Of a DNA stretch of 64,000 bases, positions 47,305 to 56,998 are shown piece by piece. The position numbers and the translations under genes were made by a program. The notes under the pieces were generated by a model, which did no database searches, was not told the origin of the DNA, and worked only from the letters and a program-made list of their open reading frames with translations. The stretch is from Acidimicrobiales bacterium (GTDB lineage: Bacteria; Actinomycetota; Acidimicrobiia; Acidimicrobiales; SHLQ01): the NCBI GenBank assembly GCA_020629375.1, contig JAHDDK010000012.1, positions 1-64,000 on the forward strand. Reading direction: 5' to 3'. Within the stretch, counting starts at the first letter, position 1. Every line of letters begins with the position of its first letter.

Positions 47305-48639
47305 TCAGCCGCAGGTAAAGATCTGCCAGTCGGGTTCGGCGTCGTCGCCGAGAAACAGCACGCCGACGACGTCGCCGGTCGCATCCACGGCGTTCCACAT
47401 GAGCGGGTCAGACGCGACAGCCTCGACCGCATCCGGCACGTGTTCCGTGGCGAGTGCGCTCGGATCGACGCCGTCTTCAGCGAATCGGACCTCGACAATG
47501 CCCCGGTCGTCGCAGTCGAGCGGCCCGATCGAGGTGGGGCGTTCGGTGGGTGGCTCCTGCTCCCAGGTGTCGCACTCGGTATCGACGAAGCCGGTGGTCA
47601 ACGACACGGTGAAACCGTCACGCTCCATCGCGTCCTCGTCGTCCGCCTCGTCGACGTCGACCGCTTCTTCTCCTTCTTCTCCCGGCACCGCGGGCGGGCC
47701 CGGGTACGCGGTGAAGTCACCCGAGGTGCCGCCGAAGTCGAAGTCGCCGAGGATGGGCGTGATGCCTCGCCACTCGAACGGGACCGGCTCAGCAAGAAGC
47801 CACCGGACACCATCGAGCTCGAGATGCCCACCGTTGCGACAGTCGACCGGATCGACGAACAGCTCGGCGTCGGCGACCCAGCCGGGATCGACCTCGATCG
47901 GTCCAGCTGGCCGGACGATCGGCCCCGTCGTTTCGGGATCGGCGTCGACGAGCGCAGCGATCTGCCGCTCGACGAGATCGCGGAGCTGCGCACCATCGAA
48001 CCCATCGCGTGGCGAGAAGACGATCTGAGACACGACGTTGTGGCGGGTGGCAATCACCATCCAGGCGCCGCGACCTGGCTCGAACTCAGGAGTCGAGATG
48101 TCCGTTTCGAGGCTCGGGACCGGATATGCGTCGAAACGAATTGCCACCACCACGCCCTGCGGGTCACCGTCGGTGATCCGATCGACCACGTCGCCGAGCA
48201 CCGCCCGGTCGACCGGCTCGACGGCCACGGTCAACGATCCGATCTGCACGTCGGAGCATCGATCCGGGATGACCTCGATATCTCGTGCGAACGCGACGGC
48301 GTCCCAACCGAAGTCGTCGGTTCGCTGAAACAGCGCATCGCCATCACGATCCCAGACCACGGTCTCGGGGGTACCAGCGTTGAACATGTCCCCGAGGCGG
48401 TTGAAGGCCTCGCACGGGGTTGTCCAATCGGTCAGCGATCCTTCGGTCCACCATCGTCCCGTCTCGACCCAGCCAGATCCGGGATCGGTGATCTGGGTGT
48501 TCAGGTGTTCGAGGACGGCGTCGAGCGTGTCTCGCTCGGCCGACGCTGCTGCTGATCCGGTCTCGACGCCAGAGGTTGAGTCACTGCAGCCGGCGAGGAC
48601 GAGAGCGACTGTGACGAGCAACCGCCGGGCATGTTTCAT
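47305..48639 (-). CDS. Putative lipoprotein, function unknown
   Basis: 'MKHARRLLVTVALVLAGCSDS' lipobox; remainder coherent. Confidence 0.72.
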   Translation of the reverse strand: MKHARRLLVTVALVLAGCSDSTSGVETGSAAASAERDTLDAVLEHLNTQITDPGSGWVETGRWWTEGSLTDWTTPCEAFNRLGDMFNAGTPETVVWDRDGDALFQRTDDFGWDAVAFARDIEVIPDRCSDVQIGSLTVAVEPVDRAVLGDVVDRITDGDPQGVVVAIRFDAYPVPSLETDISTPEFEPGRGAWMVIATRHNVVSQIVFSPRDGFDGAQLRDLVERQIAALVDADPETTGPIVRPAGPIEVDPGWVADAELFVDPVDCRNGGHLELDGVRWLLAEPVPFEWRGITPILGDFDFGGTSGDFTAYPGPPAVPGEEGEEAVDVDEADDEDAMERDGFTVSLTTGFVDTECDTWEQEPPTERPTSIGPLDCDDRGIVEVRFAEDGVDPSALATEHVPDAVEAVASDPLMWNAVDATGDVVGVLFLGDDAEPDWQIFTCG

Positions 48640-49313
48640 GGCCGTGGTGCTCCGTCGATGTTCGTCTCGTAGTCGATCTGCCAGAGGTTGCGACTCGTTT
48701 GCGCGGCGAGGGTGACGAACGCGAGCACGTTGAGGGCGACGACGAGCGGCACACCCCAGCTGAAGATCGTCGTGCCCACGAAGTAGACGAACGTATTGAG
48801 TGCGATGTAGCCGATGCGGATCTCCGTCGGCCCGATCCCGTAGTAGGCGATCTGGAACTGGTTCGTTGCCGCAAACGAGAGGAACGACACCGCCATCGTC
48901 GCGCAGGTGATGAGCAACAGGATCAAGAAGAGGAACTCCAGCCACCACGCGTCGACAAGAAACGAATACGCGATGACGATCGAGCCGGCGAAGAGCAGAT
49001 CGAGGAGGTGGTCCATGTAGAACCCCCACTTGACCAGACCTTGCTTGCGGTACTTGCCGAGCGAGCCGTCGAGCGAGTCGGTCAACCACTGCAAGAACAC
49101 CATGACCGACATGGCATGAAGCCAACCGCGCTGGTCTTGCGAGAGGTAGCCGAACAGGATCGTGAGCGCCGACCACACGGCGGTGAGGGCGGTCAGGTGA
49201 TGCGAGAGGATTGGTTTGGGAACCTTGGGGATTGCCCAATCGATGAAGCGTCGCTCCACCGGTCCGAGCAGCGATTGCCCCTTCTTCTTGTCTCCCGCGA
49301 ATGCCTCGCCCAT
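48636..49313 (-). CDS. CDP-alcohol phosphatidyltransferase family protein
   Basis: 'DSLDGSLGKYRKQGLVKWGFYMDHLLD' matches DGx2ARx8-9Gx3Dx3D with A to G and R to K. Confidence 0.82.
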   Translation of the reverse strand: MGEAFAGDKKKGQSLLGPVERRFIDWAIPKVPKPILSHHLTALTAVWSALTILFGYLSQDQRGWLHAMSVMVFLQWLTDSLDGSLGKYRKQGLVKWGFYMDHLLDLLFAGSIVIAYSFLVDAWWLEFLFLILLLITCATMAVSFLSFAATNQFQIAYYGIGPTEIRIGYIALNTFVYFVGTTIFSWGVPLVVALNVLAFVTLAAQTSRNLWQIDYETNIDGAPRP

Positions 49314-49350
49314 GTGCGACTATCGACCAGAACCGGCCGAAGACAAGCGC

Positions 49351-50076
49351 TCAGCCTCCGAGGAGCTGGCCGAGTCCGCCTCCACCGGACTCCCCGCCTC
49401 CACCACCGAAGACGTAGCCCTCCGATGGTTGAACGAGCACGAAGCCCTGGCCTCCGAAGGCCATCTGGAACGTCTCTCCGCTGCCGCCACGCACCATCGA
49501 CTTGAGGCCGCCGGTCGTGTCGGTCTTCATCTGCATCTGGACGCCACCCGACCAGCAGACAACGGCCTGGGCGTCGCCGAAGGTCGGCGCCGATGCGACG
49601 TCGAGCATCACGGGCGGCCCGTCGGTGGTGATCGCGACGAAGCCGCTGCCGGTGAGCGTCACGTTGTAGAGACCGCCAGCCAGGGCGCCGGCCATCCCGC
49701 CGCCGATCCGTTGGATGTCCCACTGGATCGACTCGTTGAACGCCAGGACGTTCTTGCCGTTGACCGAGATGCGGTCGTTCTCGAGGTACATGATGTGCAC
49801 GTCTTTGGCCTGATCGGCCACGAAGAGCTCGCCGGTCCCCGAGGCGTGCATCATCTCGACACCCTCGCCGGTCGCTGCCTTCTTCACGAGCTTGCCGAGG
49901 CCGCCGGAGCCCTTGTTCTCGAACTTCACGTCACCCTGATAGGCGACCATCGAGCCCCGGAGGGCATGAACGCCGCCGGCAGCGAGTTCTATCTTCAGGA
50001 GCTTCGAGTTCTGCCGGGTGAACTGTTCGCCCGTCTCGGTCTCTGCGTACTGTCCGAGGTCTGCACGAATCGCCAT
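49351..50076 (-). CDS. AIM24 family protein
   Basis: 'LKIELAAGGVHALRGSMVAYQGDVKFENKGSGG', 'VNGKNVLAFNESIQWDI'; Gly-rich C-terminus. Confidence 0.88.
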   Translation of the reverse strand: MAIRADLGQYAETETGEQFTRQNSKLLKIELAAGGVHALRGSMVAYQGDVKFENKGSGGLGKLVKKAATGEGVEMMHASGTGELFVADQAKDVHIMYLENDRISVNGKNVLAFNESIQWDIQRIGGGMAGALAGGLYNVTLTGSGFVAITTDGPPVMLDVASAPTFGDAQAVVCWSGGVQMQMKTDTTGGLKSMVRGGSGETFQMAFGGQGFVLVQPSEGYVFGGGGGESGGGGLGQLLGG

Positions 50077-50143
50077 GTGGTCACGTCCTTTGAATGTCTT
50101 TCGGCGACAACGCCGCCCGCACTCCGCAGTCTTGCAGAGCACG

Positions 50144-50698
50144 ATGATCGCGATGTCGCTCTTGGCGGTGGGGTGCGGGTCTGACGGGGAGATCGGTCTC
50201 GCCGAGGCTGCCGATCCGCTGCAACGTCGGTTCGACCCGGCCGTCCTCGACCTTGACGATCTTCCCGGCCACGACACGTTGATCGGCACGCAGGTCGCCG
50301 GGAGCAGCGTCGTTCCGCTCGGCTGTATTCCGAGCCGCGAAGACCCGGTTGGCACGTGGGTCCGCATCGACGTGGTCGACATCCGATCGGACGCAGGGAC
50401 GATCGACGTCGACCTTTCGCCCGTCGACGCCCGATTCGGCTCCCACCCCTCCGGGTGTAGCGAACCAGAGATCGTCGGCGAGGAGAGCGCACTGGTTCTG
50501 ACCCCGGATGGCGCGGAGCCACCGTCGTCCGCGTCGACATCGGCCGATGGAGTCGCGTCCATGCGATTCGACCTGGGCGATTGGCCCGAGTCCGAAGTGG
50601 CGATCGTGATCCTGCCCCGCCTCACCTACCTCGACGGCAGCGGCGGCGAGCGGGTGACGAGCTACGGCGTGCTCGAGGCGTTCACCATCAATCGCTGA
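50144..50698 (+). CDS. Putative small lipoprotein, unknown function
   Basis: 'MIAMSLLAVGCGSDGE' lipobox-like N-terminus. Confidence 0.55.
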   Translation: MIAMSLLAVGCGSDGEIGLAEAADPLQRRFDPAVLDLDDLPGHDTLIGTQVAGSSVVPLGCIPSREDPVGTWVRIDVVDIRSDAGTIDVDLSPVDARFGSHPSGCSEPEIVGEESALVLTPDGAEPPSSASTSADGVASMRFDLGDWPESEVAIVILPRLTYLDGSGGERVTSYGVLEAFTINR

Positions 50699-51911
50699 AC
50701 GTCCACGGGTAGGACGCACGATGGCCGTACGACGTGTCGCCGGCAAGTAGGCGGCTGCGGAGTGTCTCGTCGGTTGCAAGATCGATGGTGGTCATCGCCA
50801 TCGCGATCGCACCCTGGAGCGTGGTTTCATCGGCCTCTGGGGTGCGACAGAAGTTTGTGAACTCCGGTTGATGATTGACCGCACTGCCACAGTTCAGGCC
50901 GAGCATGGGGTGGATCGTGGGCATCAGCAGCGACACGTTGGCCATGTCCGTGCTGGCCGCTCCTTGGCTGGGCCGGGGAATGAACTCGCGGCCGAGTGCC
51001 TCCGCGTTTGCCTTGTAGAGCGCGGCGAGTTCCTGGTCGTGCTCGAACTCGGAGTACGGGAGGGTGTGGGAGTGCATCGTCAGCTCAGCTCCCGTGGCGT
51101 GGGCGCCAGCTTCGAAGCAGTGACGGACACGTTCGGCGAGCGGCATCAAACCGTCGAGCGTGTTCGCGCGGACCTGGTACTGCGCGCTCGCCGAGTCCGG
51201 GATGATGTTCGTGGCCGACCCGCCGTCGGTCACGAAACCGTGGACTTGCTCGCCAGGTGCGAGTTGTTGACGCATCAGACCGATCGCGACCTGGGCGATC
51301 GTGACGGCGTCGGCGGCGTTGATGCCTTCGTGCGGGGCGAACGAGGCGTGTGCTGGCTTGCCGTCGAAGTGATAGTCGCAGCGGTGTCCGGCGAGCATTG
51401 CGGGAGCGTCGATCTCGACGGGCGCGGGGTGCACCATCATCGATGCGTGCACACCGTCGAAGATGCCACGCTCGACCATGATGATCTTTCCGCCGCCTCC
51501 TTCTTCGGCGGGTGTGCCGAACACCTTGATGGTGGCGCCGAGGTCGTCGGCGAGCTCACGGAGACCCAAACCGGCGCCGACTCCGGCGGCGGCGATCATG
51601 TTGTGACCACAGGCGTGCCCGATGCCAGGGAGGGCGTCGTACTCGGCGCAGATCCCGATCGTCAGCGGACCAGACCCGGTCGTGGCGACAAAGGCCGTAT
51701 CGAGGTCGGCCACCCCGTAGTCGACATCGAAGCCTGCGTCGGAGAGCACATCGGCACACACTCGTGACGAGTGCGTCTCTTCGAAGGCGAGTTCGGGGTG
51801 GTCCCAGACCTCGTGCGAGAGCGCCACGAGGCCCTCGCCCGCATCATGCACCGCACGCTGCGCAGCCCGTTTGAGGTCGGAGTCTTCGAGCGGCGACATG
51901 GTGTTGGTCAT
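50688..51911 (-). CDS. M20 family amidohydrolase/peptidase
   Basis: 'GICAEYDALPGIGHACGHNMIAAAGVGAGLGL', 'GTPAEEGGGGK'. Confidence 0.93.
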   Translation of the reverse strand: MTNTMSPLEDSDLKRAAQRAVHDAGEGLVALSHEVWDHPELAFEETHSSRVCADVLSDAGFDVDYGVADLDTAFVATTGSGPLTIGICAEYDALPGIGHACGHNMIAAAGVGAGLGLRELADDLGATIKVFGTPAEEGGGGKIIMVERGIFDGVHASMMVHPAPVEIDAPAMLAGHRCDYHFDGKPAHASFAPHEGINAADAVTIAQVAIGLMRQQLAPGEQVHGFVTDGGSATNIIPDSASAQYQVRANTLDGLMPLAERVRHCFEAGAHATGAELTMHSHTLPYSEFEHDQELAALYKANAEALGREFIPRPSQGAASTDMANVSLLMPTIHPMLGLNCGSAVNHQPEFTNFCRTPEADETTLQGAIAMAMTTIDLATDETLRSRLLAGDTSYGHRASYPWTFSD

Positions 51912-52996
51912 CAGGGTCCTTCGGAGAGGTGGGCGATGAGGGTGTCGATCCAGCGATCGTTCTGATCTGACGTACCGATGGTGATGCGAATGCCCTCGGG
52001 CGGGAACGGCCGCACGACGATCCCGGTGCGTTCGAGAGCGAGGGTGAGATCGTCGGTCCGTTCGCCGATCGGAATCCACACGAAGTTCCCATAAGGCGCC
52101 GGGTGCTCAATCCCGGCGGCACCGAGCCGTTCGGTGACCCGCTGACGTTCGACGAGCAACTCGCCGACCACGTCCATGATCTCGTGATGATGCTCGATCG
52201 CCGCCTTCGCCGCGGCCTGCGCGACGTTGCTGACGGCGAAGGGTGCCGCGACCTTGATGAGCTGGGCGATCACGTCGGGAAGGCCGACGGCGTATCCCAC
52301 TCGCAGACCCGCAAGGCCCTGTCCTTTGGAGAACGTCCGAGTGACCAGAACGTTCGGGTGATCGGGGAGGAGGTCGGTGACCGGATCGCCGTGCGCAGGG
52401 TCGTTGAACTCTCGGTAGGCCTCGTCGATGACCACGAGCGTGTCCGTCGTGATCGCCTCGAGCATCGATCCAATCGCTGCCGTCGTGACCGCCGTACCGG
52501 TCGGGTTGTTCGGGGTGGCAACGAAAACGAGCTTCGTGTCGGCTGTGACGGCGGCGGCGAGGGCATCGAGGTCGATGTGTCCGTCGGCGAGCGGCACGGT
52601 CACCGCCTCGGCCGCCGAGCGTGCTGCGAGGATCGGGTAGTACTCGAACGACCGCCACGGGTAGACGATTCGATCGCCGGGGTCGACAAACGCGTCGACG
52701 ATCTGGCCGAGTAGTGCGCTCGACCCTGCGCCGATCGTGACGGACTCGGCCTCGACGTCGATCATGTCAGCCACCGCGCGACGGAGGTCGCTGCAGGTGT
52801 TGTCGCCGTAGCGGTTGACGCCCGTCACCGCCGCCGTCATCGCCTCGACGATCGCCGGGATCGGTGGGTGAGGATTCTCGTTCGAGGCCATCTTGATGGC
52901 CTCCGTGATGCCGTGTTCGGCCTCGGCCTCGCTGGCGGCTTTGCCGGGTTTGTAGCTCGGCATGGCCGCGATGTGCGTACGGGGGCGTCCGGTCAT
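51911..52996 (-). CDS. Histidinol-phosphate aminotransferase-like (class I/II aminotransferase)
   Basis: 'KMASNENPHPP', 'NRYGDN', 'TPNNPTGTAV', 'TRTFSKGQGLAGLRVGY'. Confidence 0.9.
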   Translation of the reverse strand: MTGRPRTHIAAMPSYKPGKAASEAEAEHGITEAIKMASNENPHPPIPAIVEAMTAAVTGVNRYGDNTCSDLRRAVADMIDVEAESVTIGAGSSALLGQIVDAFVDPGDRIVYPWRSFEYYPILAARSAAEAVTVPLADGHIDLDALAAAVTADTKLVFVATPNNPTGTAVTTAAIGSMLEAITTDTLVVIDEAYREFNDPAHGDPVTDLLPDHPNVLVTRTFSKGQGLAGLRVGYAVGLPDVIAQLIKVAAPFAVSNVAQAAAKAAIEHHHEIMDVVGELLVERQRVTERLGAAGIEHPAPYGNFVWIPIGERTDDLTLALERTGIVVRPFPPEGIRITIGTSDQNDRWIDTLIAHLSEGP

Positions 52997-53013
52997 CGCC
53001 CCATCATGGCGCG

Positions 53014-54840
53014 TCAGGCGACCGGGACGAGAGCGAAACCCGGTCCTGCGCCAGCGAGGGTGCATCCGGCCGCAGTCTGCGTGACGTCGATTCCTCGGAC
53101 CACCGGCTCGCGGTCAACCTCGACATCGAAGGTGATCGGCGCGTGAGGCCCACGCGCGACGTGCACGATCATCGCCTCATCGGCCGACTCTCGTACCCAG
53201 GTCAAGTGGTCGTCACCGATCGACAGCCAGCGCATCCCGCCGCGGGCGAGCGCCGCACTCGAACGACGAACGTCGACCAGCCGCCGGTATTCGCCGAGCA
53301 GCCCGACGTTCCACGAATCGGGCTCGTGCCAGGGCATGACTTCTCGCGCGGGCACGTCCCACGATGCGTCTGGGGCGAGGCCGATCTCGTCGCCGTAGAA
53401 GATCGACGGTGTTCCGGGCCACCCGATCAGGGCGGCGAGTCCGACGAGGTTGAGGTCATCGTCGCCGACGGTGTAACCCCATCGTGCCGAGTCATGCGAG
53501 CCCAGGAGGTTCATCCCCGTCAGTTGCACCGTGTACGGGATCTGCGACAGGAACGCCCGTGCGGACCGAGCGACCTCGTGTCCGCTGCGACGCGGCAGTG
53601 GGCCGCTGTCGCCAAAGGCGACGACGGGTTGGTCATCACGCCGCAGCCACGTCCACATCGGTCGGGTGAAGCCGGCGTAGTTCATCGTTCCGTGCCAACC
53701 AGCGCCGTGGAGGTCGACGGTTGCGTCGTGGCCGTGCTCGCCGAGCAGCCATCCGTCGGGGCGAACCTCGTCGATCGTGCGGCGCAGGGCGGTGGAGCAT
53801 CGGAGGTTGTGGTCGATGTCGCGGTAGCGCCCCGTCATGTTCGCCACATCGATGCGCATCGCGACGAGGCCGAACTCGTCGGACATGAAGCGTCCTGCGA
53901 TCGAGTCAGGGCCTTCGTACAGGTGCGTGCGAAACGCCTCGGAGTCGTGATCGAACTTCGGAAGAGACTCGACGCCCTTCCAGAAGATCGGTGCCCCGCT
54001 GTCGTCACGCAGGTAGTAGCCCGCCTCGTCGCTGGCCGGGTCGGCGATGGCCTTCTGGTACCAGTCGTGGTGAGCTCCGGAGTGGTTGGTCGTCAGGTCG
54101 CCCATCACCCGGATCCCCCGCTCACCAGCAGCCGCGGTCAGTCGCCGAAGCGCATCGTCGCCACCGAGCAGCGGATCGACGTGGTCGAACGCCGAGGCGT
54201 CGTAGCGATGGTTCGATCGCGCCGGAAAGAATGGACAGGTGTAGATGCCGTTGATGCCCAGCGACTTCAGGTGGTCGAGCCGACGGGTGATCCCGTCGAT
54301 CGAGCCACCCCACATGTCGAACATCGCGACGTCGAGGTCAGGACGAATCGGATCCGTCCACTCGCGACCGTGCGCCCACTCGGGAAGCGGCGCCGCGAAG
54401 TCATCGCTCGTACCGCGCGAGAAACGGTCGGGAAAGATCTGGTACCAAACCGTATCGTGGACCCACGAGGGCGGTCGGTGCTCGGTGCTCAGCCGGAAGT
54501 CGCCCGCGTCCGGCACGTCCCACGTATGCTCGCCGGCCGCGTTCAGCCACGTCGTGTTCGAACCCGACCGAAGGTGATACCGATAGTTGGTGACCGGGTT
54601 GTCGGCTGGCAGATCGACACGCCACCAGTCGACCGGACCCTCCGTTCGGTCGAGGGACGCCTCGACGATCCACGGCTCGGCATCGACAACCAGACGTGCC
54701 GCCACTTCGGTCACGCCTCGACCGCTCGGGACCCGGATGAACGTCGTCACGGTCTGCCCAAGGTCTGGATTCGGGTCCGACACATACCGCTCAGAAGGGT
54801 CGTGATGAGCAGTCATTTCGGGACGGAGTTCGTCATTCAT
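53014..54840 (-). CDS. GH13 alpha-amylase family enzyme (neopullulanase/cyclomaltodextrinase-like)
   Basis: 'VWYQIFPDRFSRG', 'VMGDLTTNHSG', 'AMRIDVAN', 'GSHDSAR'; N-terminal beta-sandwich. Confidence 0.9.
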   Translation of the reverse strand: MNDELRPEMTAHHDPSERYVSDPNPDLGQTVTTFIRVPSGRGVTEVAARLVVDAEPWIVEASLDRTEGPVDWWRVDLPADNPVTNYRYHLRSGSNTTWLNAAGEHTWDVPDAGDFRLSTEHRPPSWVHDTVWYQIFPDRFSRGTSDDFAAPLPEWAHGREWTDPIRPDLDVAMFDMWGGSIDGITRRLDHLKSLGINGIYTCPFFPARSNHRYDASAFDHVDPLLGGDDALRRLTAAAGERGIRVMGDLTTNHSGAHHDWYQKAIADPASDEAGYYLRDDSGAPIFWKGVESLPKFDHDSEAFRTHLYEGPDSIAGRFMSDEFGLVAMRIDVANMTGRYRDIDHNLRCSTALRRTIDEVRPDGWLLGEHGHDATVDLHGAGWHGTMNYAGFTRPMWTWLRRDDQPVVAFGDSGPLPRRSGHEVARSARAFLSQIPYTVQLTGMNLLGSHDSARWGYTVGDDDLNLVGLAALIGWPGTPSIFYGDEIGLAPDASWDVPAREVMPWHEPDSWNVGLLGEYRRLVDVRRSSAALARGGMRWLSIGDDHLTWVRESADEAMIVHVARGPHAPITFDVEVDREPVVRGIDVTQTAAGCTLAGAGPGFALVPVA

Positions 54841-54857
54841 GAGCTTCGATCCGTTCT

Positions 54858-55394
54858 GTGGGAGCCGCGTGCGCGACCGTGGATTTCGTGGGACGAGTCG
54901 ACTTCACCGTGACCAAACACTTCGATGCGCCACCGACCGCCGTGTGGAAGCACATGATCGACTGGGAGGCGCACGGGGAGTGGATCCCGGCGACCCGAGT
55001 CGAGTTGGACGACGGCGAGCCCGACGTCGTCGGATCGACCTTCACCGGGTACACCGGCGCGGGGCCGGTGATGCTCGTCGATCGCATGCGCATCACGGAG
55101 ATCAACTGGTACGACTCGCGCCAGCTCGGCATCTGCACGGTCGAGAAGCTCGGACCGGTCCTACGCGGCGAAGCGGGGTTCGAGGTCCATCCCGATGGTT
55201 CGGGAACGCGCCTCGAGTGGTTCGAGGCCGTCACGATCTCGTGGCTTCCTCCCGGTATCGACCGCATCGTGAGCACGGCGTCCAAGATGGGATTCGTGTT
55301 TGCGATGAATCGGCTCGCCAAGCAGCTCACCGGCTCACGAGCCGGTGGCGAGCCACACGGTCGTGTCGGCGGGAAGCTCGCCGTCGACAACTGA
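54858..55394 (+). CDS. SRPBCC (START-like) family protein
   Basis: 'VDFTVTKHFDAPPTAVWKHMIDWEAHGEWIPATRVEL'. Confidence 0.85.
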   Translation: MGAACATVDFVGRVDFTVTKHFDAPPTAVWKHMIDWEAHGEWIPATRVELDDGEPDVVGSTFTGYTGAGPVMLVDRMRITEINWYDSRQLGICTVEKLGPVLRGEAGFEVHPDGSGTRLEWFEAVTISWLPPGIDRIVSTASKMGFVFAMNRLAKQLTGSRAGGEPHGRVGGKLAVDN

Positions 55395-56966
55395 GGACGC
55401 CAGCAGCACCTCACCGTCGGGCATCGGCACGGCGGCCGAACCCATGTTGGCAACGACGGTGACATCGCCACGTCGGTAGGCGAGGACGTCGGAGCCGAGG
55501 TCGAGCATCTCGAGCGACTGATCCTCGACGAGATGCTCGCTGCGGAGCCCGATCGCCTCCTGGTACAGCGTCAGCATCGACTCGGGATCACCCGACTGCG
55601 CAGCGGCCGACAGGCCACCGAATGCGTCGGGCTGTGGCAACCACGGCTCGACATCTCCGAACCCGAACGACGGTCCGTCGGTCGTCCATGGAATCGGGAC
55701 TCGGCACCCGTCTCGCCCCTTCTCGGCGTGCGCCGACCGCTCCCAAACCGGATCGTCGAGCACGTCGACCGGAAGGTCCCAGACTTCGGGGAGGCCGAGT
55801 TCTTCGCCCTGATACACGTAGGTGCTGCCAGGCAACGACAGTGTGATCAGCGCGGCGGAACGGGCTCGACGTGCGCCGAGGTCGGCGTCGAGCGCGTCGT
55901 GCGGTCCGTCGACCGGCCACTTTCGCCACGGCGTGCCGTTGGGCAGTCCGTAGCGGGTGGCGTGGCGCATTACGTCATGGTTGGAGAGCACCCAGGTCGA
56001 TGGCGCACCGACCTCTTCGGCTGCGGCAACCGAGAGGTCGATCACCGTGCGGAACTCTTTGGCATCCCACGGCGTCTCGAGTAGCTCGAAGTTGAAGCTC
56101 TGGTGGTACTCGTCCGAACGGAGGTAGAGCGGGAGCCGCTGGGGATGAACCCACGCTTCGGCGACCATCATGCGGTTCTCGTATTGATCGAGAATCGCGC
56201 GCCAGCGGCGGTTGATCTCGTGTACCCCATCGCGATCCCAATGGGGGTGGCCCTCAATGGTCTTGTCGTTCTCGAGAATGCGGGTCCGGCCGCCCGTGTC
56301 GGGAAAGCTCGTGTCTTTGACCATGCCGTGGGCCACGTCGACGCGGAATCCGTCAACGCCGCGGTCGAGCCAGAAACGGAAGATCGCGTCGAACTCGGCG
56401 CGGACCTCTTCGTTCTCCCAGTTGAGGTCTGGCTGGGTCGGGTCGAACAGGTGCAGGTACCACTGGCCATCCTCAACTCGGGTCCAGGCAGGTCCACCAA
56501 AGACCGATGTCCAGTCGCTGGGAGGCTCCGAGCCGTCAGGGCCCTTGCCGTCGGCGAACATGTAGCGGCTGCGCTCCGCGGATCCGGGGCCTGCTGCGAG
56601 GGCGTCGACGAACCACTCGTGCTCGCTCGAGGTGTGGTTGGGCACCAGATCGGCGATCACTCGGATTCCGCGTGCGTGCGCCTCGTCGATGAAGGCCGCC
56701 GCCTCGTCGACCGTGCCGAAACGCTCGTTGATCGCCCGATAGTCCGAGACGTCGTAGCCGCCGTCGTTGAGCGGCGATGCGTACCACGGGTTGATCCACA
56801 CCGCGTCGATTCCGAGCTTGTCGAGATGATCGAGGCGGGCACGGAGCCCAGCGATGTCACCTTGACCGTCGCCGTTCCCGTCGGCGAACGAACGGATGTA
56901 GACCTGGTAGACGACGCCGTGTCGCCACCAGTCAGCGGCGTCGGAGCGGGGTTCGGTGTTGGTCAT
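55335..56966 (-). CDS. GH13 alpha-glucosidase / oligo-1,6-glucosidase
   Basis: 'WWRHGVVYQVYIRSFADGNGDGQGDIAGL', 'DGFRVDVAHGM', 'VLSNHDVMRHATRYG'. Confidence 0.94.
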   Translation of the reverse strand: MTNTEPRSDAADWWRHGVVYQVYIRSFADGNGDGQGDIAGLRARLDHLDKLGIDAVWINPWYASPLNDGGYDVSDYRAINERFGTVDEAAAFIDEAHARGIRVIADLVPNHTSSEHEWFVDALAAGPGSAERSRYMFADGKGPDGSEPPSDWTSVFGGPAWTRVEDGQWYLHLFDPTQPDLNWENEEVRAEFDAIFRFWLDRGVDGFRVDVAHGMVKDTSFPDTGGRTRILENDKTIEGHPHWDRDGVHEINRRWRAILDQYENRMMVAEAWVHPQRLPLYLRSDEYHQSFNFELLETPWDAKEFRTVIDLSVAAAEEVGAPSTWVLSNHDVMRHATRYGLPNGTPWRKWPVDGPHDALDADLGARRARSAALITLSLPGSTYVYQGEELGLPEVWDLPVDVLDDPVWERSAHAEKGRDGCRVPIPWTTDGPSFGFGDVEPWLPQPDAFGGLSAAAQSGDPESMLTLYQEAIGLRSEHLVEDQSLEMLDLGSDVLAYRRGDVTVVANMGSAAVPMPDGEVLLASSVVDGELPADTTVWLATGS

Positions 56967-56998
56967 GGTCGCGGGGTCTCCTTTGGCGGGGACGGGCT

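Noticed and set aside
53143-54912. 589-aa plus-strand ORF opposite the GH13 gene
   Set aside because: Antisense shadow; GH13 catalytic motifs are clear on the minus strand
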